A DNA stretch of 64,000 nt from Promethearchaeota archaeon (GCA_030606485.1 JAUWGH010000005.1:74129-138128); one strand, 5' to 3'; counted from the stretch's first letter, positions 50,256-60,576 are shown. Numbers and translations are program-made. The notes: generated by a model from the letters alone, not told the origin.

Positions 50256-53195
50256 TTAAAAAAATGAATCCATTTTTTTTATTCCTCTAATTTCTTCATA
50301 AGATATGCCCAAAGCATCAAGGAGTTGTTCAACTGCATTTTTTAATAAATTTCTATACGCTTTTCCATCAATATCTTCGAGTTTGGCTAATTCTACTGGT
50401 TTAACACCTATACTATCTCTTGTTTTAACAAATGAAACTATATCTCCCTTTTGTAGTTCCTTCTTTGTAACATTTTGCATGATTCGTGCAGCTTTTACGT
50501 GTTGAGGTGTAGTTTTAATATATTTATCTAAAGGTCTTTGTAATTCTAAAGAGATTACATAATCATCTTTTGTAAATCCGTCCTTTTTTCCAATCGCATT
50601 TTGATCTTTTCTGATAATATCAATAATTTTTTGACGTGATTTATCAAATTCTTCGTTATTAGTAATATCTCTTAATATTTCAGTTAATTGACCAAAAGTT
50701 TTCTTGATAAAATTAGGAGTATTACTCTTTTTAGCCGTCATACCTTTAATATCAATAGTTTTTGTACCTGCATAAACTCCTATATAATTCTTTTTTCGTT
50801 TTGATAGTGCTAAAAATTGATAAGTTTTTTCTTCTTCTAAATCTAAATCCAATTCATCTTTACTCCAATTGGAAATTTCATTTAATTGGCTATTTGTTGG
50901 GCTTTTTAAGAAAATTGAGTCAGTATCGCCGTAAAGAACCTGAATTCCGAGGCTTTCCGCTTTCTTTACCGCAGATTGAATCGAATATCGACCAATACCT
51001 GTTGTGCTTTCAGCAACTGGTAAACAAAATAAGGGGAAATTGGGGCTTCCAAATACACCGTATGAACCATTAATAAACACTTTTAGTGCTTGTTGTAAAA
51101 CCTGGAATATATTTCTCTGTTTTTGGGGTATTAATTTATCTGATGATTTTGGTTTAAAATATTTAACCCTAACATCTCTGAAAAATCCAGTTACATAAGA
51201 AAATATGCCGGTTCTTTTATTGCAAACGTGATAAGAAATTCCTTTTATAAAATTTTCTTTACAAGTTTCATGGGGACATTGAACTGTTTCGTAAGATAAG
51301 TTATATTCTTTTATTATCGAAGGATAAAGGCTAGCAAAATCCAATACCACCACATTATAATGGACACCTGGGACGGGATCTATAACTATAGCACCTTGAA
51401 ATCCTTTCCCTTCGATTATTGACTGCGATCTCCCTCCCTTTTTTAAATCACTTATTTCAGATCTTTTTGGGATTAGATAATTTTTTTCCCTATGTTCAAA
51501 ATAAAAGATATTTTTTATCCACGCAGAAATTTGGTGTCGAATTAAATCATGAAGGGGCATTTTTGTCATTCTTAAAAGTATCGTAATAAGGTTCATCACT
51601 ACTGCATCATTGAACCTTGTTAGTTCCAATGTAATTTCAGAATCTTTATAATTATAATAAATAAGTCGATTATATGTCATCTCATGGATTTCTTCATCAT
51701 GTTTAAATTTTCCTTCACCTAATAAAGCCGTTGTTATCATATCTAATGAATTCCTTTCATATGCCCCTCCAAAAGCATAACCTTTAATACTCCTATTTGA
51801 AAAAAAGCTATATAGATCAATATGTAATCCTTTCTTTAAATTGCATTCTGCTTTCCGCATAGGTCCAAAACCGGCTCTAACAAGAATAGGATTTAATTGT
51901 TCAGAAATTTTAAGCCTTTTTGCTCTATGGAATAAGTAATTAAGATCAAAATTATCACCATTAAATGTTATAACTATGGGGTATTTCCACATGATTCGAA
52001 AAGTTTCAATCAATAAATCCTTTTCATCCTCAAAAAATACAATTTCTAAATCATCTGGCATTTCCTCTATTTTTTCTCCCATTGAGAAACCTTCTCTTTC
52101 TAATACATAGACCTTTTTTAATCCATCTATCCCAACAAAAGATATACTAATTATTTTGTTTTTAGATTTACTTGGATCTGGTATTCTCTTCTCATCAGGA
52201 TTCATATTTATTTCGATATCAATCGCAACCCTTTTTAAATCAATAATAGGCGTATTAAAAATCTCAAGATACCTATTAGCAAAATCTTTTAGTGCTTTAC
52301 TCTCATCTTTAAAGATATCTGAAAGTTCTTTCGCTCTTTCAATTGTCTCCTTTGTACTACCGCTAAAATCTTTTTTAATTAATTTATTATTTTTTATTTG
52401 ATAAATCAATCCTGGTATTAATCCTTCATCATAAATATAATTTTGATGATATCTAATATCAGCTTCCCAAGCATTTTCTTTTTTTAGAATATCCCTTATA
52501 GCTTTTCCTCGAGCACCGATACTTGTGGGTGTTTTTCCGTAGACTTTTGCCATTTCAATTTCCTTATCAAATAATAAATCATATCGCTTAATTGTCTCAT
52601 TTCTGACAAATCCGTCGAAATTCGTTAGATCAATATCATTATCAAGATCAGTTATGCTTCTTTTACTTAAACAATAAGGTGTATGACCAGTTGTATCAAT
52701 CCAAATTTTGATCTCTTTTGATTCTAAATCATAAAATTTACAGTATGCCTTATTTTGCCCTCCATCGTAATCAACATCTAGTAAAACCCCATTTTCCAAA
52801 TTCGTGGTGATCTTCCCATTTTCAATAAAAAACCTAACATAAGCAGCTTCTCCAGATTCTCTTTCCTTCTTTTTGAATTGAGTGTTTTTTTCAAGTAATC
52901 CAAAATTAGTGGATTTAGGTTTATAATATAAATTTTTAGGAATCTCTCCTAATGTTTCTTTTTTTGACACTTTTTCCCCAGATTCTATAACATTAATCTC
53001 TTTTTTTGCAATAGTTTTTAGCGGTTCCTTTATCCCTAGAATTTCCCTTTCGATTTGCTCTTTTGTAACCATTTGCGGCTGTTCTTCTTCAATAATTTCT
53101 TTTTTAGGTTTTTTTTTTTCAATAAATGAAGAAAGAGATACTTGTTCACTCACTTTCTTCGTTTCCTTTTTACTTTTCTTTTTGGGTTGAGCCAA
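50256..53195 (-). CDS. polB: Family-B DNA polymerase (replicative PolB type) with intact exonuclease
   Basis: A 979-residue polymerase. Exo I DIEI (about 324), Exo II TFNGDNFDLNYL (about 410) and Exo III YNYKDSEIT are intact. Motif A DFASLYPSI (about 617), motif B QQALKVFINGSYGVFG and motif C YGDTDSIFL (about 755) are canonical. The N-terminus is a Lys/Glu-rich tail of about 100 residues containing QVSLSSFI (18-25), and the C-terminus ends KKMDSFF; both resemble PCNA-interacting peptides. This is the active polymerase of the window, in contrast to 33518-35911. It starts with TTG at 53195. Confidence 0.94.
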   Translation of the reverse strand: MAQPKKKSKKETKKVSEQVSLSSFIEKKKPKKEIIEEEQPQMVTKEQIEREILGIKEPLKTIAKKEINVIESGEKVSKKETLGEIPKNLYYKPKSTNFGLLEKNTQFKKKERESGEAAYVRFFIENGKITTNLENGVLLDVDYDGGQNKAYCKFYDLESKEIKIWIDTTGHTPYCLSKRSITDLDNDIDLTNFDGFVRNETIKRYDLLFDKEIEMAKVYGKTPTSIGARGKAIRDILKKENAWEADIRYHQNYIYDEGLIPGLIYQIKNNKLIKKDFSGSTKETIERAKELSDIFKDESKALKDFANRYLEIFNTPIIDLKRVAIDIEINMNPDEKRIPDPSKSKNKIISISFVGIDGLKKVYVLEREGFSMGEKIEEMPDDLEIVFFEDEKDLLIETFRIMWKYPIVITFNGDNFDLNYLFHRAKRLKISEQLNPILVRAGFGPMRKAECNLKKGLHIDLYSFFSNRSIKGYAFGGAYERNSLDMITTALLGEGKFKHDEEIHEMTYNRLIYYNYKDSEITLELTRFNDAVVMNLITILLRMTKMPLHDLIRHQISAWIKNIFYFEHREKNYLIPKRSEISDLKKGGRSQSIIEGKGFQGAIVIDPVPGVHYNVVVLDFASLYPSIIKEYNLSYETVQCPHETCKENFIKGISYHVCNKRTGIFSYVTGFFRDVRVKYFKPKSSDKLIPQKQRNIFQVLQQALKVFINGSYGVFGSPNFPLFCLPVAESTTGIGRYSIQSAVKKAESLGIQVLYGDTDSIFLKSPTNSQLNEISNWSKDELDLDLEEEKTYQFLALSKRKKNYIGVYAGTKTIDIKGMTAKKSNTPNFIKKTFGQLTEILRDITNNEEFDKSRQKIIDIIRKDQNAIGKKDGFTKDDYVISLELQRPLDKYIKTTPQHVKAARIMQNVTKKELQKGDIVSFVKTRDSIGVKPVELAKLEDIDGKAYRNLLKNAVEQLLDALGISYEEIRGIKKMDSFF

Positions 53196-53393
53196 CTTTA
53201 AGACCTTATTTTAATTTTCTTTATATTTCCAAATATAGTATAATCAAGGTTTAATAAAATATACTCTTATTACAATTTTAATATAAAAAACAATTTGAAA
53301 ATTTTTTAAGAAAATTAAATTGAAAAATTATAAAATTGAAAAAGAATTTAAATCCAAAATTAAAGAATTTTAATATAAATTGGTGAATAGAAG

Positions 53394-53879
53394 TTGAAAG
53401 AAAAACATGGACCTCCCGTAGGTAAAGAGTTCCCTCGCGCGCATCTTATACATACTATCCTTCCAATTATTTTTACAATAATATGGATGTTAGATACTTT
53501 TATTTTTCAATTCTCAACAATACTTAATTTATTTATCCCTGATGTGATTCGAATAATTATATTCATAATAGTACTGATTATCTCTTTTACATTAATGAGA
53601 TTAGTGAGTAAAGCTTTATTTCAAGGAAAACAAGAGACTCCAACATTAATAACAAATGGTATTTTTGCTCATGTTCGTCATCCTATGTACCTTGGTGTTC
53701 TTTTAATTTATATAGCATTTATCTTTTTATCAATATCGATTATCTGCATTATTCTATGGATATTTATCCTCATCCCCTATAATATTATGGCAACTTATGA
53801 AGAGAAGGATCTTGAAAAGATATTCGGGGAGGAATATCTAAAATATAAAAACAAAGTTCCAAAATGGATTCCAAGATAA
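53394..53879 (+). CDS. Isoprenylcysteine carboxyl methyltransferase (ICMT)-like membrane protein
   Basis: A 161-residue membrane methyltransferase with four hydrophobic segments. The family motif GIFAHVRHPMYLGVLL (substrate/SAM-binding) and the C-terminal YEEKDLEKIFGEEYLKYKNKVPKWIPR-type region, here shown as EKIFGEEYLKYKNKVPKW, are present. Relatives methylate isoprenylcysteine, phospholipid or other hydrophobic groups. TTG 53394 is supported by GGTGA seven bases upstream. It is divergent from the polB gene. Confidence 0.85.
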   Translation: MKEKHGPPVGKEFPRAHLIHTILPIIFTIIWMLDTFIFQFSTILNLFIPDVIRIIIFIIVLIISFTLMRLVSKALFQGKQETPTLITNGIFAHVRHPMYLGVLLIYIAFIFLSISIICIILWIFILIPYNIMATYEEKDLEKIFGEEYLKYKNKVPKWIPR

Positions 53880-54073
53880 TTTATACTAAGGGTGCAAAAT
53901 TTTAAAGTAGGATTCAATAAAAAAAAACAACTCACTTGAAATCTCTTTAAAAACCACTCATTCTTTTTACTTCAAATAATAAAAATAATAATATAATCTT
54001 TAATTCTATCACATAATTCAATTTAAAAGTTAAGTAAAATCTTAAAGATAATAAATCTAAGTTGATGATATTA

Positions 54074-55270
54074 ATGGAAAGAAAAGATGTTTATATATGC
54101 TATGCTAATAGAACTGCTATTGGTGCTTTTGGCGGAGGTCTTTTGCCATATAATGCGGGAAGATTACTAAGCTTTGTGATAAAGGATTGTGTAGAGTCCA
54201 CTGGAATTGATCCATCCATCATTTCCGATATAAAATCAGGATGTTGTATGGAATATCAAGAAGAAATGAATACTGCTAGAGTAGGTGCGCTTATGGCAGG
54301 AATTCCACAAGAAGTACCGGCTATGACAATTAATAGAGTCTGTACATCTGCTATGGAAGCCGTAAGAGCCGGAATGGTTGATATCCAAATGGGTTATTCC
54401 GATGTTGTTTTAGCGGGTGGGGTCGAATCAATGAGCAATGTTCCGTATTATCTCCCCTCCTTGCGATTTGGAGCAAGATTAAGAAATACGGAAGCAAAAT
54501 GCGGATTAATGGAAGGGCTGCATGCCGGGAGTAAAGTTTTTGCTCCCCCTGGGTATATTATGGGTCTCACTGCAGAAAGTTGTGCTGAAAAATATGGAAT
54601 CACGCGTGAAATGCAAGATGAAGCGGCTTTAAGATCACATAATAATGCAGAAAAGGCAACAGTATCTGGTAGGTTTAAAGATGAAATTATCCCAATTGAA
54701 GTAAAAACAAGGAAAAAAACCTATATATTTGATAAAGATGAACATTTTAGACCTGGTTTAACTATGGAAGCTTTGCAAGCATTAAGACCTGTATTTAGTA
54801 AAGATGGAACGGTAACTGCCGGTAATTCTTCGGGAATTAATGACGGTGCATGTATGACACTATTAACAACTAAAGATCGAGCAGAAGAACTGGGACTGAC
54901 TCCCTTAGCAAAAATAATCACGATCTCATTAACAGGTAATGATCCGGCATACATGGGAATGGGACCAATGTATTCAGCTCCAAAAGCTCTTAAACAAGCA
55001 AATATGGAATATAAGGATATTGATTTGGTTGAATGCAATGAAGCGTTCGCTGCACAATATATGGCCGTTGCAAAACAATTAAATTGGGATATTGAAAAAA
55101 CCAACGTAAATGGCTCAGGAATGGGTTTAGGGCATCCAGTGGGTTGTACGGGTGCAAGAATAATAGTAACTTTGATTCATGAGATGAAAAAAAGAAGTGT
55201 TTCTTATGGGCTAGCCACATTGTGTGGTGGAGGCGGCGTCTCAGAAGCAACAATCATAGAAAATATATAA
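54074..55270 (+). CDS. Thiolase (acetyl-CoA acetyltransferase type)
   Basis: A 398-residue thiolase. The acyl-accepting Cys is in NRVCTSAMEAV, then GGVESMSNVPYYLP, the catalytic NEAFAAQYM and GHPVGCTGARI, and CGGGGVSEATI at the end. It catalyses reversible condensation of two acyl-CoA or beta-ketothiolysis. ATG 54074 is chosen because thiolases begin near ERKDVYI; an upstream TTG (54062) and ATG (54065) are alternatives. Stand-alone gene. Confidence 0.95.
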   Translation: MERKDVYICYANRTAIGAFGGGLLPYNAGRLLSFVIKDCVESTGIDPSIISDIKSGCCMEYQEEMNTARVGALMAGIPQEVPAMTINRVCTSAMEAVRAGMVDIQMGYSDVVLAGGVESMSNVPYYLPSLRFGARLRNTEAKCGLMEGLHAGSKVFAPPGYIMGLTAESCAEKYGITREMQDEAALRSHNNAEKATVSGRFKDEIIPIEVKTRKKTYIFDKDEHFRPGLTMEALQALRPVFSKDGTVTAGNSSGINDGACMTLLTTKDRAEELGLTPLAKIITISLTGNDPAYMGMGPMYSAPKALKQANMEYKDIDLVECNEAFAAQYMAVAKQLNWDIEKTNVNGSGMGLGHPVGCTGARIIVTLIHEMKKRSVSYGLATLCGGGGVSEATIIENI

Positions 55271-55312
55271 AAATAGCAGAAATTAAAATTATCTTTTTCT
55301 ATTAATTTTTTT

Positions 55313-56662
55313 TTATTTATTTCTTTGTAATCTATTTCTAATTGAACGTTTCATAAAAAGTAAAATCTTAGGTATATAGAAAATTAGTAGTCCTATTAAA
55401 ATTACAATGCCTTGGATTAGGATTGTTAACAAATCAAAAGTAAATAACAGCCCAATACAAACAATTGCACCAATTAATGCCACAACTGGTACCCAGCCAA
55501 TATTTGGTCGAAGTTTAAATGGTCTTTTATCATCGGGATTCTTCTTTCTTAGCACAATAACGCATATATTCACGATGAGAAAATTGATTAATACTCCAAA
55601 TACAGTTGCATTTGCTACGATCGAAATATCAGTAAAAAGTGTAAAGACCATTGTTAGAATCATTGTTAAAAACACAGAGATAATGGGTGTGCGATGTTTT
55701 TCCGATACCTTACATAGAGATTTTGGTAAGGCTTTATCTCTAGCCATTCCGTACATCATACGAGAGGTAACTATTAACATTATTAGTACCGTATTAGCGG
55801 TTGCAAAAAGTGCAATCAATGACATTATTAAACCCCCAACGGGACCTAAGGCAGCTGTTGTAACAGCACTTAAAGGATCAGGTGATGCAGCAATTTCTGA
55901 ATAAGGCAAGATACTTACAACGGCTATTGCAGTTAAAAGATATAAAATTGTTGTAATAATTAAAGAATAGATTATTGCCTTAGGTAAGTTTTTCTCCGGT
56001 TTCTTAACTTCTTCAGCAATATTAGCTATATCCTCAAAGCCAATATAGGCGAAAAAAATTAGTGCAATTGAAGAGAAAACTGCTGTAAAAGTTGCCCCAA
56101 CTGGAAGCTCAATATAATTAACTGAACCAAAATAAGGTATTCCTATTATAATAATAAATATAAGACCGGCAGCTTCTATTAAAGTAAATAAAATATTTGT
56201 CCATGTTGAGCTTTTTATACCCGCAAAGTTTATCATACCAAGAATTCCAACTAAAATTATTGCAAATAGAACGATTAGAAATGTAGAATCTATGCTGATC
56301 AGCGCAGCTAAATATTTCGCAAAGCCTAGTGCAACCGTCGCACTAGAGAAAAGGCCTGAAAAAATTATAATCCATCCTAAAATGAATGATAATCCGCGTT
56401 TGTTGAAGGCTTTCTCCGCATATACAAATTCAGCAGCACTTTTTGGATACATGGCTGAAAGTTCTGCATAAGATAAGCCAGTTAAAGCTCCAGTAATTGA
56501 AGCTAAAACGAATGAGAGCCAAGATAAATTTCCAGTGATACCTACTACTTCACCTATTAGGGCATAAATACCAGCTCCTAAAATATTACCAACTCCATAC
56601 ATAGTAACAGCGAATAAAGAGACCCTTCGCTTTAATTGGGGTGTTTCGCTTTCTTTTTCCAT
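55313..56662 (-). CDS. APC family amino acid permease
   Basis: A 449-residue transporter with about twelve membrane segments. The TM1 signature GVGNILGAGIYALIG (unwound substrate-binding helix) and SYAELSAMYPKSAAEFVYAE are typical of the APC superfamily, as is FIGFEDIANIAEEVKKPEK. It probably imports amino acids by proton symport. GGGAG precedes ATG 56662. Convergent with the thiolase gene; divergent from the glycyl-radical pair. Confidence 0.93.
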   Translation of the reverse strand: MEKESETPQLKRRVSLFAVTMYGVGNILGAGIYALIGEVVGITGNLSWLSFVLASITGALTGLSYAELSAMYPKSAAEFVYAEKAFNKRGLSFILGWIIIFSGLFSSATVALGFAKYLAALISIDSTFLIVLFAIILVGILGMINFAGIKSSTWTNILFTLIEAAGLIFIIIIGIPYFGSVNYIELPVGATFTAVFSSIALIFFAYIGFEDIANIAEEVKKPEKNLPKAIIYSLIITTILYLLTAIAVVSILPYSEIAASPDPLSAVTTAALGPVGGLIMSLIALFATANTVLIMLIVTSRMMYGMARDKALPKSLCKVSEKHRTPIISVFLTMILTMVFTLFTDISIVANATVFGVLINFLIVNICVIVLRKKNPDDKRPFKLRPNIGWVPVVALIGAIVCIGLLFTFDLLTILIQGIVILIGLLIFYIPKILLFMKRSIRNRLQRNK

Positions 56663-56882
56663 TATTATAATCGCTCCCTATGGGATATTGTTTTATATTT
56701 AAGAGTATAAAAATTATTAGAATGAAAAAGTTTTAAGTATAATCATTTAAAATTGCGAATTTTTTTAATTGTTTTCAAAATTGTTTATAAAATTTTAATA
56801 TAGGAAATAAATTTAAATTGAATTGATTAATATTTTCTTAGATTTACTGAGAAAAAAAAGCTGAAAATTAAGATAATATATT

Positions 56883-57692
56883 ATGAAAGAGACCGGAATA
56901 ATATTTAACATCAAAAAATTCGCAATTCATGATGGTCCCGGTATTCGAACTACAATTTTTCTAAAAGGGTGTCCATTACGTTGCTGGTGGTGTCATAACC
57001 CTGAAGGTCTTAGATTGGAACCTCAAAAAATAACTATTGAAAACAAGAATGAAAAAGAAAAACTTGCATCCTGGGAAACTCAAGAGATAATCGGACGGGA
57101 AATGTCTGTAAATGAGATAATGGAAGAAATTAAAAAAGATATTATTTTTTATGAGGAATCAAATGGAGGAGTCACATTTTCTGGGGGAGAACCTTTAATG
57201 CAACTTGAATTTTTGTATTCATTATTACATGAATGCAAAAAGCAGCACATCCATACCGCCTTGGATACTTCTGGATATTCATCTTTAGAAGATCTAAAGA
57301 AAATTAATAATTTTGTTGACTTATATCTATATGATTTGAAAATCATGGAAGATCAAAACCATATTAAATATACAGGAGTGTCCAACAAACAGATTATTAA
57401 AAATTTAAAGTATTTATCACAAAATGGTAAGCAAACATTGATTAGGATTCCTATAATTCCAGAAATTACTGATACAGCAATAAATATTACACAACTTGGA
57501 GAATTTATCTCCTCCTTAAATAACGTTAAAAGAGTAATTTTTTTACCTTATCATCGAATCGGGAAAAATAAGTACGATAAATTGAAGATGGAATACAAAA
57601 TGAAAGACATACAATCTCCAACGAATGAGAAAATGGAGGAAATAAAAAATGATTTTGAAAATTTTGGTTTTCAAGTGAAAATAGGTGGATAA
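56883..57692 (+). CDS. Glycyl radical enzyme activating enzyme (radical SAM)
   Basis: A 269-residue PflA-like activase. IHDGPGIRTTIFLKGCPLRC begins the motif, and C-x3-C-x2-C (GCPLRCWWC) binds the SAM [4Fe-4S]. SNGGVTFSGGEPLMQ is the GGE region. The usual ferredoxin-like insert of dehydratase-type activases is missing: the stretch after CHNPEG has no Cys. It generates the glycyl radical on the enzyme encoded 3 bases downstream and is clearly in the same operon. Confidence 0.93.
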   Translation: MKETGIIFNIKKFAIHDGPGIRTTIFLKGCPLRCWWCHNPEGLRLEPQKITIENKNEKEKLASWETQEIIGREMSVNEIMEEIKKDIIFYEESNGGVTFSGGEPLMQLEFLYSLLHECKKQHIHTALDTSGYSSLEDLKKINNFVDLYLYDLKIMEDQNHIKYTGVSNKQIIKNLKYLSQNGKQTLIRIPIIPEITDTAINITQLGEFISSLNNVKRVIFLPYHRIGKNKYDKLKMEYKMKDIQSPTNEKMEEIKNDFENFGFQVKIGG

Positions 57693-57695
57693 ATT

Positions 57696-60059
57696 ATGAA
57701 TGAAAGAATAATAAAACTACGTGAGCAGAGTCGTAAGGCAATACCAAGTTTTTCCCCCGAGAGAGCGTTATTAATTACAGATTTTTATAAAAGTGGTGCA
57801 GCACATAAACTTTCTGCTCCAGTTGCAAGAGCTTTTGCTTTCAAATATATTTTGAAACATAAAAAAATCTGTATTAACGATGGTGAGCTTATTGTAGGAG
57901 AAAGAGGTCCCGAACCAAAAGCTACACCAACATATCCGGAAGTATGTTGTCATAGTCTTAAAGACCTTGATATTCTCAACTCTCGAGAAAAGATTTCTTT
58001 TATAGTAAGTGATGAGACAAAACAATTAACTAAGGATATTATTATCCCGTTTTGGAAAGGGCGTTCAATTAGAGATAAAATTTTTGAAAATGTAGATTCA
58101 GAATGGATAGAAGCATATGAAGCAGGAGTTTTTACTGAATTTATGGAACAAAGAGCACCTGGTCACACAGTGGGCGATAAAAAAATCTTTACGAAAGGAT
58201 TTCTGGATTTAAAAAAGGAAATTAAAGAAAGTATTGAAAATTTAGATTTTTATAATGATCCCGATGCTTTCAATAAAAGAGAAGAATTAAAAGCAATGGA
58301 TATTTGTGCAGATGCGTTAATAATCTTTGCTAAACTTCATTCTGAAAAAGCAAAAGATTTAGCAAGAGATGAAGAAAATGTCAAGAGAAAGCATGAATTA
58401 GATAAAATAGCAGAGATTTGCGAGTATGTTCCGGCACATGCACCTAGAACTATATGGGAGGCACTGCAACATTATTGGTTTATTCATCTTGGGGTGATCA
58501 CAGAATATAACACATGGGATTCCTTTAATCCAGGCCATCTTGATCAACATTTATATCCCTTCTATAAGAAGGATCGGGAGAATGGAACAATCACATATGA
58601 AGATGCAAAAGAATTATTAGAAGCTTTCTGGGTCAAATTTAATAACCAACCTGCTCCTCCAAAAGTGGGGGTTACAGCTGAGGAAAGTAATACTTATACG
58701 GATTTTTGCAATATAAACTTGGGTGGCTTAAAAGAAGATGGAACAAATGCTGTTAATGAACTCTCATATATGATTCTTGATGTTATAGAGGAGATGAGAA
58801 TTGTTCAACCAAGTTCCAATGTGCAAATCAGCAAAAAAACACCGAATGAATTTTTAAAGCGGGCTCTTCAAATCGTCAAAACAGGATTCGGACAACCATC
58901 TATATTTAATATTGATGCTATTATTCAAGAATTAACTAGACAAGGGAAATCAATTATTGATGCTCGAACTGGTGGTGCCAGTGGTTGTGTTGAAGCAGGT
59001 GCTTTTGGAAAGGAGGCTTATATTCTTACGGGTTATTTCAATCTCGTAAAAATATTAGAGATTACATTGAATAATGGTATTGATCCAATAACTGGTATAG
59101 AGATCGGGTTGAAAACTGGTGATCCAACAAAATTTCAAATTTTTAAGGAAGTCTTTGAAGCATTTTCAAAACAAGTAAATTATTTTATTGATATTAAAAT
59201 TAAAGGAAATAATATTATCGAGCAGCTATGGGCTCAAACACTGCCAGCACCTTTTATGTCCTTATTAATAAATGATTGTATCTTAAAAGGAAAAGATTAT
59301 AATAATGGTGGAGCCAGATATAATACATCCTATATTCAAGGCGTTGGTTTGGGTAGTATAACTGATTCTTTAGTTTCAATTAAATATAATGTATTTGATA
59401 AGAAACGGATAAATATGCAGCAAATGTTAGGGATTTTAAAAGATAATTTCAAGAATTCGGAAACCTTACGACAACTATTTATAACTGATACACCGAAATA
59501 TGGAAACGATGATGATTATGCAGATGAGATTACGCAACAAATTTTTGAATTATATTATAAAGCTATTGATGGACGACCTAACACTAAAGGTGGTCATCAT
59601 CGCGTGAATCTTCTTCCAACAACGGTACATATTTACTTTGGTAGCGTAATCGGGGCAACTCCTGATGGTCGAAAGGCATATACTCCATTATCCGAAGGAA
59701 TCTCACCTGTTCAAGGGGCAGATACCCATGGTCCTACAGCCGTTATAAAATCCGCAGCAAAGATTGATCATCTTCGAACTGGGGGCACATTACTAAATCA
59801 AAAATTTACACCTAAATTATTAGCTGACGATATCGGTATTGAAAAACTGGCGCATTTAATCAGGGCTTATTTTAAAATGGATGGGCATCACGTTCAATTT
59901 AATGTAGTCTCAGCAGAGACTTTACGCGAAGCTCAAAAAAATCCAGAAAAATATAGAAATTTGATAGTGCGAGTTGCCGGTTATAGTGATTATTATGTTA
60001 ATCTTGGTGTTGATTTACAAAATGAAATCATTGAAAGAACAGAACATTGCGCTTATTAA
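57696..60059 (+). CDS. hypD: Glycyl radical enzyme, trans-4-hydroxy-L-proline dehydratase (HypD)-like
   Basis: A 787-residue glycyl radical enzyme. The active-site Cys431 and Glu433 are in GASGCVEAG, the glycyl radical Gly762 in RVAGYSDYY. Asp275 (TWDSF), His157 (PGHTVGD) and Tyr447 (LTGY) sit at HypD-like positions: as I recall from the Clostridioides difficile enzyme (C434, E436, D278, H160, Y450, G765) all have the same offset of three. HypD removes water from 4-hydroxyproline to give pyrroline-5-carboxylate. Other GCVE-type dehydratases are the alternative. Translation follows GGTGGA in the activase end. Confidence 0.85.
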   Translation: MNERIIKLREQSRKAIPSFSPERALLITDFYKSGAAHKLSAPVARAFAFKYILKHKKICINDGELIVGERGPEPKATPTYPEVCCHSLKDLDILNSREKISFIVSDETKQLTKDIIIPFWKGRSIRDKIFENVDSEWIEAYEAGVFTEFMEQRAPGHTVGDKKIFTKGFLDLKKEIKESIENLDFYNDPDAFNKREELKAMDICADALIIFAKLHSEKAKDLARDEENVKRKHELDKIAEICEYVPAHAPRTIWEALQHYWFIHLGVITEYNTWDSFNPGHLDQHLYPFYKKDRENGTITYEDAKELLEAFWVKFNNQPAPPKVGVTAEESNTYTDFCNINLGGLKEDGTNAVNELSYMILDVIEEMRIVQPSSNVQISKKTPNEFLKRALQIVKTGFGQPSIFNIDAIIQELTRQGKSIIDARTGGASGCVEAGAFGKEAYILTGYFNLVKILEITLNNGIDPITGIEIGLKTGDPTKFQIFKEVFEAFSKQVNYFIDIKIKGNNIIEQLWAQTLPAPFMSLLINDCILKGKDYNNGGARYNTSYIQGVGLGSITDSLVSIKYNVFDKKRINMQQMLGILKDNFKNSETLRQLFITDTPKYGNDDDYADEITQQIFELYYKAIDGRPNTKGGHHRVNLLPTTVHIYFGSVIGATPDGRKAYTPLSEGISPVQGADTHGPTAVIKSAAKIDHLRTGGTLLNQKFTPKLLADDIGIEKLAHLIRAYFKMDGHHVQFNVVSAETLREAQKNPEKYRNLIVRVAGYSDYYVNLGVDLQNEIIERTEHCAY

Positions 60060-60061
60060 AA

Positions 60062-60523
60062 GTGCAAAACGAGTTATTAAAAGAGGAATTTGAGAGAATA
60101 GCTTTTAATAATTTAATGAAAGGAAAGAACATCACCTACGAAGATTTTGTGATTGAAATTCCAGGTTTAACTATTTGGGGGATACATACTAAAATGTATA
60201 GTTACTTCGGGGGGTTAAAGGAATTGATGAAAAAAATAAGAAGACCAATAGCAATCGCTTTAGTTTTAGAGAACCTAAATGGTCAAAAAATATGTCAAAT
60301 ACTTGGTTATAGCAAAAAAAACACACCAACTCCAAAATTATTTTGTAAACTTTTTTGGGACTTATCATTAGGTGAATTCAGAAATTTAGGTAAAGGAATT
60401 ATGATTGAATGTAAGCATTGTAAGAATAAACAAACTTATACTATAAGAGATGTCAAAAATCCACCAAAAATACCTCAAGCAAGATGTGCAAAATGTGGTA
60501 AATCTATTTATCCAAAACTTTAG
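60062..60523 (+). CDS. Unknown protein with C-terminal zinc ribbon
   Basis: A 153-residue protein: a helical N-terminal part (1-60), then ALVLENLNGQKICQILGYSK, and a C-terminal zinc ribbon (CKHCKNKQTY ... CAKCGKS). It is probably a nucleic-acid or metal-binding protein, but I recognise no family. GTG 60062 is preferred because it lies just after the stop of the glycyl radical gene (60059); TTG 60047 overlaps that gene. It is co-directional with the glycyl radical genes and UppP. Confidence 0.65.
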   Translation: MQNELLKEEFERIAFNNLMKGKNITYEDFVIEIPGLTIWGIHTKMYSYFGGLKELMKKIRRPIAIALVLENLNGQKICQILGYSKKNTPTPKLFCKLFWDLSLGEFRNLGKGIMIECKHCKNKQTYTIRDVKNPPKIPQARCAKCGKSIYPKL

Positions 60524-60576
60524 TTATTCACTCATCATATGGTAAAATATTAAATAATAAATGGTTTTTATTACTA

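Noticed and set aside
51004-51198. Frames on the plus strand inside the polB gene
   Set aside because: They overlap conserved polymerase motifs on the minus strand and show no recognisable protein features.
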